A stretch of DNA of 20,868 nucleotides from Seison nebaliae (lineage: Eukaryota; Rotifera; Pararotatoria; Seisonacea; Seisonidae). Below the pieces are notes generated by a model. That model was given only the letters and a program-made list of their open reading frames with translations, made no database searches and was not told the DNA's origin. The translations under genes were made by a program, and so were the position numbers. Positions 9,115 to 19,097 of the stretch are shown in pieces. The stretch covers positions 1 to 20,868 of the forward strand of contig JALJEE010002471.1 of assembly GCA_023231475.1 (NCBI GenBank). Direction: 5' to 3'. Within the stretch, counting starts at the first letter, position 1; each line of letters opens with the position of its first letter.

Positions 9115-9672
9115 CTTATGTAATATTATATTTGACTTATTATCTTATTGTTAATGCATTTTTTATGATGATCATGTTTCAATCTGTTTTTACTACAGAT
9201 ATTTCCAAAGCTGTTTGATAAATTTTAGTTACGTTCTCACCTCATAAAAGAATTGTCATGTTCTAGTTTCTCCCGAATTCTATAAACGATAAAGACAAAT
9301 TCTAGATTAAATCATATCCCATCAATTTTCAATAGATTGTTTGATCATTTCTATATGTTCATCTTCTTCAACACTTTTTTTTCATCTGTGTGTTATCATG
9401 ACAAGAAGGATATGTGGAATCTAGTTCTCACCACTATAAGTAGAATGTTGGTGAGAAAACAAAATTTGCGAATTGAAGAATTAGTTCAGAAAGGGCCGTA
9501 ACAAAATGCAACGATAATTCAACTGTTCTATAACTGTTTTGCTTTATAGAGTGAAATCTTTATATAAAAATCCATTGAAGATCTTTCAAAATATACTGGT
9601 ATTTTTCAACTTCAATTCAACTTTTTGATTTGACACTTGGTTAGCCCAATACTTGTACAAGACCTTTATTAT
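9115..9672. other. region with possible 5' exons of the membrane-protein gene; otherwise nothing secure
   Basis: This contains the candidate exon piece near 9275-9241 on the minus strand, and a perfect 9-bp inverted repeat with a 15-nt loop (9425-9433 TTCTCACCA / 9449-9457 TGGTGAGAA). Minus-strand AATAAA at 9665-9670 lies right after the stop codon of the mucin-like gene and is its likely poly(A) signal. Confidence 0.35.
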
Positions 9673-11332
9673 TTACTTCTGTAACATTTTAGCTATAGTA
9701 AATTGGTTGGTAGAATCGGCCGTGTCCGTATCCATTTCGGTGTCGCTTTAAAAAATAATATAGATAAATGAAATAGAAAGAAATACGTCTCTGATGTCGA
9801 TACCAAAGATGCAGTTGGTGTTGGCTTAGCCTCAGCGACAGTGACTCTTGGAAAGTCGACGGTACTGTGAAAGGAATTCACTAATAGTTGACAAGCGACA
9901 AATGGGAAACCTGGCTTTCTTTTGTATATGATAATTTATTCCCAATAATTTCGGAATGTCAAAAATGCAACAAATCGCTCCAATGGTTATCGTAAGGAAG
10001 CCTACTAGAACCACAACAATTGTGTAAACAACTTTTCTGTTGGACTTCGGAGCAGTGACACTATTTTCTATGCGAATAGACAATTATTGGAATGAAACGA
10101 ATAACGAATGATTAGAGGAAAGGAAGAATGAACCTATAATTTCGTTGATTATCATGGTTTCGGGATCAATAAATTCATAATTCAATTTCACTTTTTCCAT
10201 TGATCTCTTTCTATATTGGGGAACCTTTTGAAAGAAGATGAATTGGAATTATAAAATTTTGATTAAAATAACGTCGGCTTGAACATGAACTTTGACATGG
10301 CAGATGAAATCTTTGGTTGAACTGACGTCGCTTTTCAAATGCATCAAATTTTTCAGATTCCAATTGGTGGAATATCTATCTACAACTTTCTTAAACATGA
10401 GAGAATTGATATGTTGAAGAGAAACAGTTAAAGTTCACTTTTAGACCGAGACGCTCGACACAATATCGTGCTGCCATTCGCTTAGTTCCACCAATATGTT
10501 TCGGCCTTGCCAGTAAAACCTCTAAAGTGATATTCTTATGGAAACCAATTTTAGTCAAAACTGGTTTGGGACTGGAAAACATCGATAAGTTTGTTGTTCT
10601 TCTCATAAAGACTAACGAAGTGGTTGATGGTGGGACGACGTATTTTTCCAGCTTTATTTCTTCCTCCGGTACCTCTAGAATAGCGAACATTTATAAGTTC
10701 GACAAAGTTTTGATTTAACAGTACCTAGAATGATAATCAATTGTCCTGATAATGAAATTTACTCAATACTTATGAGTATTGGAATATCAGGAATTTTAAT
10801 TAGAATATTAGAGGTTAGTCATATAGTTTATATTCATTGAATTACATTTAAATAATTTATAGAATGGAATGTTTTGAGGAACTGACCTTCAAATATATCA
10901 GACGAGAGAGTTGTACCGTCTCCTTCTTCTTTCAATGTTGTCGTTGTATATTTATAAGTTGTGGTTGTTTCACGATACGTTGTTGTTGTTGTTGTTGTGA
11001 CAGTAGTTGTTCTACAATTAATCGTTTATAAAATAGACGAAATAAATAATAAGTTTTTCAAATGGTTTTAAATAATAATATTGATAACCATTTTTTTCCA
11101 TTTTTTCTCATTTTGGATATAAAAATTTAACAATTAAATTTAATATTAACTAACGTTGTAGTAGTAGTTGTTGTTGTTGTTGTGGTGGTGGTAGTAGTTG
11201 TAGTAGTAGTTGTTGTTGTAGTAGTAGTAGTAGTAGTTGTTGTTGTTGTGGTTGTCGTCGTTGTGGTAGTTGTTGTGGTAGTTGTTGTAGTAGTCGTTGT
11301 GGTAGTCGTTGTTGTAGTCGTTGTTGTCGTCG

Positions 11333-11363
<31 letters not shown>

Positions 11364-13355
11364 GGTGGTGGTGGTTGTAGTAGTTGTAGTAGTTGTCGTT
11401 GTCGTTGTTGTGAGTCTGAAATGAAAATTAATATTTTAGTATTTATTCTTTATTATTGGTTCATGTATTTCTGATTGTTATGTCATGTTTTATCATTATT
11501 TATTAATCATTCTTTAAAGTTAAGAAATCGTTACTGATATATAAATATTAGTGTAAGATATATCGAAATTAATCTCTATATGTTGCTATCGTAAAATCTT
11601 TTTGAATTGTTCATCCAAAACATTAAAAAAAAATGTTTTTCACATACTCACAATTATTATTCTATTACTGACACAATTTGAAATTTAATTAACAAACATC
11701 GTGCTCAATATCGGTTCAGCATAAACCATTTTTTGACAAACTATAGTAAATTGGATAAACCAACTTAACGCACATAAATTAACAGAATTATTGAAATGAC
11801 AATTATTAGGATTTCGAGATATAAAAAATATGAAAAAGCGATACTTTAACAAGAATATTGTATGAAATCAGAAATGAAAAGAATGAATTTTGTACCACAT
11901 TTTCCTGTTCCATGACAAGATTATAAGTATCATTCCGTAGAGATCATCATTATATGTACAGAAATCTGTGAATATATTGGGTTAATATAATTTATCATGT
12001 TACTCTCCAATTTATGATAAGTTGCGCGATAAATCTTAACGTTATTCGGTGATATTATAAGATAGTAAAATAAAATATTCAACAGGAATAAATAAGACCG
12101 AAACATTCACGTCATATTCCTATTTCGTATTTCAAGAAAAGTTATCATATCTATATTGTCAACCAGCGGATGATTAACAATTCAATTAACATCGTTTACC
12201 GATTAATAATTGATGATACCATAACTAACATAGTGGTTTCGAGGAGGGTAGTGAGAAGTTTTTTGTTTGGATGTTTTCCTGGTGTTAATCGGGTTGTTCC
12301 CGCATCGGTTTCGTTTTGAATTTTTATTTTTTTCGGAATAGTTACACTTATCGTACTTGGTGCCGTAGTAGTTGAGTGACTTAATGTTGTTGATGTTGAC
12401 AAATATGTGGTTGTAGTTGTTGAAGTGGTGGTGGTAGTTGAGGTGGATAAAGTCCAAGATAAACTAAATGAAAGTCAATTTTACAAATATTTTCACTCAT
12501 ATCATAATGTATTTGTTTAACGTTTTCATTTTTATAAATTCCAGTTTATATTATTATACAAACGAAAAAATTTAAAAGAAAAGTGAAAGTTTGGGAGAAA
12601 TTTTCCCGCTTATAAATCTAACGTTGTAGTACTATAAGTTGTGGTAGTTGTAGTAGTCGTAGTTGTTGTGGTGGTTGTGGTTGTCGTCGTTGTGGTGGTG
12701 GTAGTAGTTGTCGTCGTTATTTCTATAAATTTAATTTCGGTTCTATATTTCTAGTTTTTTTACAATTTCCAAACAATTCATTACTCACCTCATATTGTTC
12801 GATAGATGACATGAGAAATCGCGTTCATCATCTCTGTCTATCAATTCTGCTTCTATTAACATTACCGTATCATCATAACACTTAAATAATCGGATAACAA
12901 TAATTTTCTTTGGGAAAGATGATAATTATTAACTAGATCACAAACTAAACCAGCGAACACCGTAAACGCACATTTGTATATCGCATATGTATTAATGGGA
13001 AGTATTAACAAATCATTGCCTACCATCATAGAATCACAATTACGTTCAGCGACCACAAATTTAATACAATCCTAAATCAATGATATTCATAACACTGCTC
13101 CCTAACTTTCCATCTAACTTCCAAATATTCGCATGTCTTGTTTGTCAATGTGTTATTTAGCAAACATGAAGCATCATCAAGAAAAACGGTTTTGTTATAA
13201 ATTGAAGGATTACAATCTATTGGTCGACCTACCTCCAAATTCTCATATTGGAGACATCGAAAATAGTCGTAGTTGGGTAAACTCGAATTAAGGGAAGGTG
13301 ACATCAATGATTGGGCAGAATGGAGAAAAAAATAGTAAATTATGAGAGATTTCAT
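9673..13355 (-). CDS. mucin-like single-pass membrane glycoprotein with giant polythreonine tract, 652 aa, 13 exons
   Basis: Exons (minus): 13355-13119, 13071-12934, 12880-12789, 12742-12623, 12463-12230, 11415-11155, 11011-10887, 10674-10439, 10389-10273, 10224-10134, 10067-9911, 9864-9787, 9745-9673; 1959 nt in frame. Residues 1-16 are a signal peptide (MKSLIIYYFFLHSAQS). A cysteine-rich, N-glycosylated head spans about 17-155 (ten or more Cys). A Thr/Ser stalk spans about 160-400 and includes 89 straight threonines (276-364). A membrane-proximal ectodomain (about 405-560) contains DRYSTNWNLKNLMHLKSD followed by FICHVKV, faintly immunoglobulin-like. A transmembrane helix (about 563-586, VVYTIVVVLVGFLTITIGAI) and a 65-residue acidic, Thr-rich tail end the protein. 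Such stalks are normally heavily O-glycosylated. No family is recognised. Three introns are long (814, 212 and 159 nt), so further exons may exist there. Confidence 0.78.
10745..10791. repeat. nested inverted repeat in intron 7 of the mucin-like gene
   Basis: The outer arms CCTGATA (10745-10751) and TATCAGG (10785-10791) enclose inner arms CAATACT (10764-10770) and AGTATTG (10775-10781) around a 4-nt loop. It could fold as a hairpin in the 212-nt intron. No function is known. Confidence 0.6.
11157..11411 (-). repeat. 85 consecutive threonine codons within exon 6 of the mucin-like gene
   Basis: Every codon from 11411 down to 11157 is ACN (NGT on the plus strand). All four codons ACA, ACT, ACC and ACG are used, mixed in short patches. 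The splice to the next exon adds four more threonines before a valine. On DNA it is a degenerate GTN/NAC trinucleotide array, partly ordinary microsatellite (nine or more GTT units near 11331-11363) but mostly interspersed codons. Confidence 0.9.
11416..12229 (-). other. 814-nt intron of the mucin-like gene
   Basis: This is by far the longest intron in the window. I see no long open frame, RNA gene or transposon in it. It contains CTATAGTAAATTGG (11741-11754), which also occurs just downstream of the gene's stop codon side (9692-9705); this may be chance or a trace of an internal duplication. An additional small Thr-rich exon cannot be excluded. Confidence 0.4.
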
Positions 13356-13479
13356 ACTCAACTGAAAAATGAAATCAAAGTACTCAATCAATTGAATATT
13401 ACTGACAAATTTCTCTTATTTATTTTCATTTCCAAATAAATTATTGCTACAACTATAGTTCATCTCTTAACATTATCCG

Positions 13480-14900
13480 ATCAGAAAAAATCAGAATTTT
13501 ATCAATTTCCTCTCCATTAATTGAGAAGGTATTCACAAAACATCAACTCATTTTGTTAGTCTACACTTCCTTCCGGAAGATTCAATTTTATTTACCGTTA
13601 GTGAAGAATATTCTCCGCTGATCTGGTTCAAAATCAATTTTAAACATTTTCTCTTCTCGATTTGTTTCATTTCTCCAAAACAATATTTTCTTATCAAATA
13701 TCTTCAGCATACTTTGTCGATAAAGTTTGTGCAGAATTCATTGCAATGCAGATAATCGGTGAGAATATCTATTCAACAATTCCTGCTTTAATTTAATTAT
13801 TCAAACCATTCTCTAATGTCATGAATTAAGGAGAGCTATCCGAAGAAAACGAAGACTAGATACTTACAATCGAATTTACAAGACTTCGAATGATTCTTCG
13901 TTATGGAAGTTTTTGAGGAAACCGACTTCTACTGTGAATGAGTTGAATTTTCCGATTGTTCATGAATTCGTTGAACATTATGCTTCTATTTACATGTACT
14001 CATCGGACTAATCTATTACTCTTTCTCCAATTTCCTCCCAAATTTCTCTCTTTTCTTTCTCAGATGAAGAAATTAGACCAGCCATAATGTGACTAAAGGG
14101 TTCAACAGCACCTGTTTCTGATAACGTTTCTCCCATGTTGGCCCAGTTCTCGATCAATAGTCTTCTTCCGAGAATTTCTTCTTTTATCAATAATTGTCTG
14201 GCTAATGATGAGTTCCATGATGATATATTCCATTTTAAGATTGTTCCAATTCTCAAAAATCATTTGATGGATTCTTTTTTGGTGAGCTTCCTTTCGTCCA
14301 GTCTGTGTCTCATCCTTTAATTTTGAAGCATCTGCGGGTGGTTGTATAACGTCGAAAAACAGAACTACATTGTTAGCAGAAAAATTAGAAAATACATATC
14401 TGTAAAAGAACCATTAAATCAAGATGAAACAATCAAATCGTTTCAGAACCGAATTTGAACAAAATTTCCCCAATATCGGTGTATCGTCAACACAGATGAA
14501 AGCGGCCTCAATTATGATATTGTTAGCAATAGAACGTGGAGAAAAATGGACGTTTGCAATATGTTCTTCGAAATCAGATTTAACTCATTTCTACATAGTT
14601 CCTATTTTTTGTGCACATATGACGATTTAACAAATGTTTTAACGCACTAAAAATAATAGTCTATTTTTCTGTAAAATTTTAACTTATTCTGAGATGTTGA
14701 CCTTTTTGAGGTTCCTTTGTCAGCGAATAACTATCATCATTTGAAAAGTCTTCTTTATTAATAACTTCGAAGGGATAAAACTTTTAACGAAAAAAAAATT
14801 TTTCTCGTATTATTTTCAGTTAATTTTCCGCTGTAGTCTCATTGGCAGATGCCTTGGTTTTCATAGTCCGTGGTGCATTCCTTTTAAAATTTAATAAGAA
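13480..14900 (+). mobile_element. decayed LINE (non-LTR retrotransposon): linker and reverse transcriptase region, I/R1-like
   Basis: Plus-strand frames carry the ordered landmarks of a LINE ORF2. They are a piece resembling the end of the endonuclease (EEYSPLIWFKINFKHF, about 13605-13655), a basic linker ending LWKFLRKP with FVEHYASIYMY (about 13830-14010), and RT motif 0-1 (EEIRPAIM, then INNCLANDEFHDDIFHF and KIVPILKN, about 14065-14265). FRPVCVSSF (near 14292) matches the RPIxL motif, IERGEKWTFAI follows (14529-14570), and LADALVFIVRGAF (near 14842) stands where YADDL-type catalytic residues belong. The pieces lie in different frames with several stops (for example TGA after AIM), so the copy is dead. 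The IVRG context suggests the I/R1/LOA group; this is only a guess. The minus-strand open frame 14256-14008 is its shadow. Confidence 0.65.
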
Positions 14901-15040
14901 AATTTGTTTTATAAAATTTCTGTTCTAACAAAAGATAATTGAAAAATAAATTCTTACTTTCGACAATTTAACGAAACTTTGACCAAAAGTAAAAATTATT
15001 ATTCAATCTTTCATCCAATTTTTTTATTAATAGAAGGAAA

Positions 15041-15893
15041 TTAAAACTTTTGTCTTTTTCTTTTTTTATACCACTTATGTATAGCTCTGAAAAGACATAA
15101 GCTCAACAAAATCCCAAACACGACTAATGAAAGACCGACAAGGTACCAAAGAATTCCTTTGCTTTTTTGTTGACTTGATAATCTGGGATTAATTACAATT
15201 TCTCCAACTACAAAAAAGGTATAATTAATATATATAACTGGAAATATTGAACTCATATGCGCAGTTTGGAATTTTGTAGTCTTTTTGGACCATAAATACT
15301 TATATTTTTTGGGTTTCAACGATTCAACTTTTTCTTCCGGAACCTTTCCAATAAATCAAAAGCTACTAAAACTATGTTAGATAGTTGAATTTTCAACTTT
15401 CATAGAGAGCAACACTTCTCGAAGACAATGCAATGTCGTGTCTTTATTATATGCTGAGGTTGGCCACTGTCGTACAAGTTTCCATTGCGTTCCTTTTGTG
15501 TCTTTGGCCGACTAGAAACACAGTAAAAAAAAATTTCTTAGAATGAAACCGTCAATTGGACATGTTTACTGCACAGATCATATAGATATCTACGATCCGT
15601 ATATGAAGTGTTGACTACACCTACGATATACGTTTCTACATTCATTACTCTCTTCACTTCACAAATTCTTAAAATATTCGAAAATCATTTGAAAATTGAA
15701 GAATTATCTTTTTAAAATTGAACATTATTTTCTTTTTTTCAACCACCTTTGGAATTACTTTTTTCGTCTCGTTTTTAATCACTTTTTTAGTCTCTTTTGG
15801 TTTCGACGTCTTTTTCTTCTCTACCTTCCCCGTCATCATCTGGGTAATTATATGAAAAAAAATAAGTGAATGTAAAAAAAATAAAAGATTCAT
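15041..15893 (-). CDS. predicted single-pass type I membrane protein, about 211 aa, four exons
   Basis: Exons (minus): 15893-15747, 15651-15562, 15511-15416, 15343-15041; 636 nt in frame. The signal peptide MNLLFFLHSLIFFHIITQ is followed by a very lysine-rich spacer (VEKKKTSKPKETKKVIK), a small ectodomain containing VETYIVGVVNTSYTDRRYLY and GTQWKLVRQWPTS, a transmembrane helix (ILWYLVGLSLVVFGILLSLC) and a short basic tail (KWYKKRKRQKF). The middle intron (50 nt) is well supported. The first is less sure, because several donors within the lysine-rich exon keep the phase, and the last exon may hide an intron near 15200. No family is recognised. Like the mucin-like gene it encodes a surface protein. 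TTTTTAAG lies 4 nt before the ATG; the poly(A) signal is at 15023-15028. Confidence 0.58.
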
Positions 15894-16289
15894 TGATCTT
15901 AAAAAGAAGTGAAATGAAAAGTTTCATTTTCAACATTTTACATAAGAAATTTATGTTTCATTCATTCACAGTGTTTATTCCAAACTATTCAAAATTCCAA
16001 AATTGAAAAAAATATTTAGATACATCAGAATATAATAATGTTTTGCCAATTTCGTTAAAGTTGTGGAATTTAGTCTGAAAATTTTAATCTTTTCAAATTT
16101 CAACCAAAAAATTCGTAACAATAATTATATAAACACTAAAAAATAAATTAATATTTATGTACTTTTCATGATATTTTCTTTATTGGCAAAATAAATACTT
16201 ATCGGAGAAACAGAGGAGAAAATGTGGAGAGTAGATAAATATGGATAGATTATATACAAAACAAAACGAATCCATTAATTAATAACAAA
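15894..16289. other. intergenic region between TIMM44 and the lysine-rich membrane protein gene
   Basis: AT-rich with no open frame of note. A minus-strand AATAAA at 16179-16184, about 106 nt past the TIMM44 stop codon, is the likely poly(A) signal. Confidence 0.4.
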
Positions 16290-18114
16290 TTAAATATATT
16301 GATCAGATTGAGACTGATGTAATTCGATAACTCTCCACGCCGCATTTGGATCGAAAACATCCATATCACGACACATCGCCCAAGTTTGGTTGACACGGAG
16401 AACTTTCTCTGGGTCGCCGTCCTTTAACTTCCCATCTTTACTCCTTATACAATGGATTTCTTGAGAAACGAAATTAAATAAAATAATTGGTCCTTGATCC
16501 GTTAATTTACCTCCTAATATCTGTTAGCAAAAATTCACATCATCAGAATCATCGACAAATCGCTTAACCTGCAAATCATCGATATCGAGAATTTTGATGT
16601 CCATCAATAATTGTTGTTCTTTAAATTCTTTTAAGCGATGAGTAAAAGCTGCGTACGGAGCATCGGTGCACCAATCTCTCAATACTTCCTCGTTAGTTTG
16701 TCGGAAAGCCTACAAGTGGGGCAACTCGTCAATGGAATGGGAAGAAAATGGCAAATCAAACTTCCAAAATATTTGGAATGAAATCCTGTTGGAGAGATTT
16801 TTGAAATATTTCCAATGAGAAATTCGGGTCGACCGTACATATGTGAGTAACGACTTTGCTCAATTCGGTGGATGAAATGAGACCGGAGGAAGCCAATTGA
16901 ATTCGATCGGTAAGATATCGACTGACTCGAATTAAAGCGTTGTCACTTTCATCATATCTCGTTTTCAAATCGAATAACTCTAATAAAATAATTTTAGAAG
17001 ACAGATAAATTATTATCTTTCATCTAACTGTTCACATAGACGTTGTTGTCTTTGAAATTCTCCCAACTATTACTCCATTTGGAATCTTTATGTAAAGTGA
17101 CGTTTTGTGTTTCTGTATCGGCTTCAATATCTTCAGGATTCATTTCTTTCTTTTCAATCTCTCTCATTCTCAACTTCTTCGGCGCATCATACATTAGATC
17201 TTGTTCTCCAAACGTCTCGCTATCGATCGTACTCTTTACATCTTTCACTTTCTACCTCACATAAAATTCCAGTTCTCTCCCAGAAAAATTTAGCAAAACT
17301 TCTGAAATCGATTGAATCACTTTGGCATTGGAGAGCATTTCCTTCGTCTCTAGAATTTTTCCACCAGCTATTTTCACATTCTCTTTCGCTGAACGGAAAG
17401 TCTCGGCGTCACTCATCGTATCAATTTTCTTTTAAAAAATTTCATTATAAAATCTTGTGAATTAAAATTAATATAACTTCATTCAATTTCTCTTTCGCTT
17501 CTTTCATGTTTTCGATAATTTTATAAGAACTCTTAAACGTTTCCTTTTCTATTGAATCCTTTTTTTTTTGAATAAAAAAATTCAAATTTGATTAATGAAA
17601 AAAAAATTCAGTAACATATTTCTCTCTCATTTTTTTCATAGTATCAGTCTCTTCCAATTTCTGTGCTTCTTGACGAAATTTTTTGATATTGTCCTAAAAG
17701 AAATTGAATGAGAAACTCAATTTGTGGAACGAAAGGAAAATCGAGAGAAAAGGAAATTATAATTTCTACACAACTTCCTCAAATCACATTCAATGTGATT
17801 TCCATTTCAGATATCCATTTTGAGAAAAATAACTAACTTTCATTTCTTTATCTTTGTCGAAATCGGATTTGATGGAATTTATCAATTTGGAGAGGAAGTT
17901 CTCTCCAGAACATGAGATGGGCGAAGACTAGATTAGAATTAATAAGAAGAGACGAGTAATCGTTTGAATACGAACATGACATTGTTGAAACTGATAAATG
18001 TTATTCCGATTTTTCGCTTGTTGAATATTCTTTGGAAAAGAATATGAATTTTAATGGGAGAATAATGAAAACTTTGAATAAATATGTGGACTTAATCCAA
18101 ATTGTTCGCTGCAT
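16290..18114 (-). CDS. TIMM44: TIM44, mitochondrial import inner membrane translocase subunit, 410 aa, nine exons
   Basis: TIM44 tethers mtHsp70 to the TIM23 channel on the matrix side of the inner membrane (PAM import motor). Exons (minus): 18114-18073, 17927-17838, 17693-17616, 17558-17478, 17428-17300, 17251-17029, 16979-16762, 16709-16569, 16520-16290; all join in frame. Landmarks include a presequence-like start (MQRTIWIKSTYLFK), ENFLSKLINSIKSDFDKDKE, NIKKFRQEAQKLEE, APKKLRMR, LHKDSKWSNSWENFKDNNV (193-211), YDESDNALIR (223-232), FIPNILEAF, EVLRDWC, LDIDDL and, near the end, VNQTWAMCRDMDVFDPNAAW. These collinear blocks validate the introns, seven of which are 48-57 nt; the first two are 145 and 144 nt. 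All eight donors start GTT. Human TIMM44 has 452 residues; the difference is in the N-terminal third. The first exon is the least certain. Confidence 0.93.
17781..17801. repeat. perfect 10-bp inverted repeat in TIMM44 intron 2
   Basis: AAATCACATT and AATGTGATTT flank a single C. It sits in one of the two unusually long introns of the gene (144 nt against about 50 elsewhere). Confidence 0.6.
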
Positions 18115-18358
18115 TTTCACCTTACCAATTTAATCTTCTCGGCATTCTACTATTGGATGTTATTTAATGATGCAATGTTCTCATGCAATGAAGAATGAAT
18201 GAGATATGGAAATGTTTTATTTGAACTAAAATTTCAAAAAATAAAAGAAATCATATCAAGACATTTCCTCCTTATCGTATTGTGTTCATTCGCAAAAGAA
18301 TCTCATTTGAACATGTTAATTTATTTCAGTAATTTATTTTTATTTTTTTGTTAATCTG

Positions 18359-18551
18359 TTAATTGAGTATTTTTCTCGCGTTTCGTTTGACTATTGATCG
18401 AATGGGATGACTCTAATCGATGAAGAAGTGAGAGAAGTGAAAAAATGAGAGAATGAGTAACATACATATTCTTCAGGAGATTCATGCCATGTGTGATTCG
18501 AATGATTAAGATGAATAATAAGAAGAGATAAGTGACTGATAGATGTCTCAT
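18359..18551 (-). CDS. predicted 47-aa secreted peptide precursor, two exons
   Basis: Exons 18551-18462 and 18412-18359, joined in phase by a 49-nt GT-AG intron (GTTACT to GATTAG). The product begins with a strong signal peptide (MRHLSVTYLFLLFILIIRITHG) and leaves a mature part of about 25 residues with two dibasic pairs (SIVKRNARKILN). It could be a peptide hormone, toxin-like or antimicrobial peptide, or a chance frame; no cysteines are present. Without the intron the same start gives a 66-residue product with a second hydrophobic stretch. It lies 46 bp downstream of the next secreted-protein gene. Confidence 0.42.
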
Positions 18552-18597
18552 TGTTGAAAAGAAATTGAGATTGAATGAAAATAAGAAAAAAAAATGT

Positions 18598-18965
18598 TTA
18601 GTTCGTTGACATCAATCGATTGAGTTTTCCCTTTTTTAATTGTTTCGTTCTCTCCTTCACATAAGTCTCCATATTCGTCATAAACTTATTACCTTTCTTA
18701 ATGAAATCATTTTGCATCTTCTTCCTCAAATCTTCATTCGATTTCCGATAATTATTAAATAGAGTTCTCATATTACGCAAAGATTTTCGATTATGCTCAT
18801 CTACAGAAAGAGTTTTGTGAAGGAGAAATTAGGAGATTTTCGTGTAGAACTTTTATCCGATTGATAGCCACGAATGACCGTTTCTAATTCATCTCCAACA
18901 ACGACAGATGGAAGGAAAGAATTGAGAAAAATAATGAGAGAAGCACATAGAAGAAATATATTCAT
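18598..18965 (-). CDS. predicted small basic secreted protein, 105 aa, two exons
   Basis: Exons 18965-18851 and 18800-18598, joined in phase by a 50-nt intron (GTTCTA to CTGTAG). A signal peptide (MNIFLLCASLIIFLNSFLPS) is followed by a charged, probably all-helical mature chain rich in Lys, Arg and Asn (KSLRNMRTLFNNYRKSNED; TYVKERTKQLKKGKLNRL), without cysteines. No family is recognised. It lies between TIMM44 and the PEX13-like gene and is adjacent to another signal-peptide gene on the same strand, suggesting a small cluster of secreted products; the two are not similar enough to call paralogues. Confidence 0.62.
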
Positions 18966-19097
18966 TCGTTAAGTAAAAATAAATGAGAAAGAAGTAGAAT
19001 GGGAAATTGATGAAAAAAAGAAGTTGGATAAATTTCGAATCAAAATTCTCTTTAATTCATTTCCATCAAATGCACAATTGAAAAGGAGAGAAATTGA

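Noticed and set aside
9425-9457. Inverted repeat with 9-bp arms as a transposon end or terminator
   Set aside because: No partner repeat, target-site duplication or coding remnant accompanies it; a single short stem in AT-rich DNA is weak evidence.
11182-11424. Plus-strand frame encoding an 80-residue polyvaline protein
   Set aside because: It is the complement of the threonine codons of the mucin-like gene, which has splice sites, phase and context on the minus strand.
285-14110. TGA reassigned to an amino acid, suggested by several frames interrupted only by TGA (near 285, 2159 and 14105) and little use of TGA as a stop
   Set aside because: The conserved genes (TIMM44, GGPS1, PP2C-like) have no in-frame TGA and encode Trp with TGG. 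The TGA-bearing frames are a dead LINE or unsupported fragments, and TAA preference is expected in AT-rich DNA.
14008-14256. Minus-strand 82-codon frame, looks protein-like
   Set aside because: The plus strand of the same bases carries ordered reverse transcriptase motifs (INNCLANDEFHDD, KIVPILKN), so the minus frame is a shadow.
14424-14630. Plus-strand 68-aa frame starting with ATG as a stand-alone gene
   Set aside because: It lies between LINE RT motifs on the same strand and its IERGEKWTFAI stretch fits the RT region, so it is better read as part of the dead LINE.
17043-17460. Plus-strand frames of 73 and 117 codons
   Set aside because: They are antisense to TIMM44 exons fixed by homology and cross its introns.
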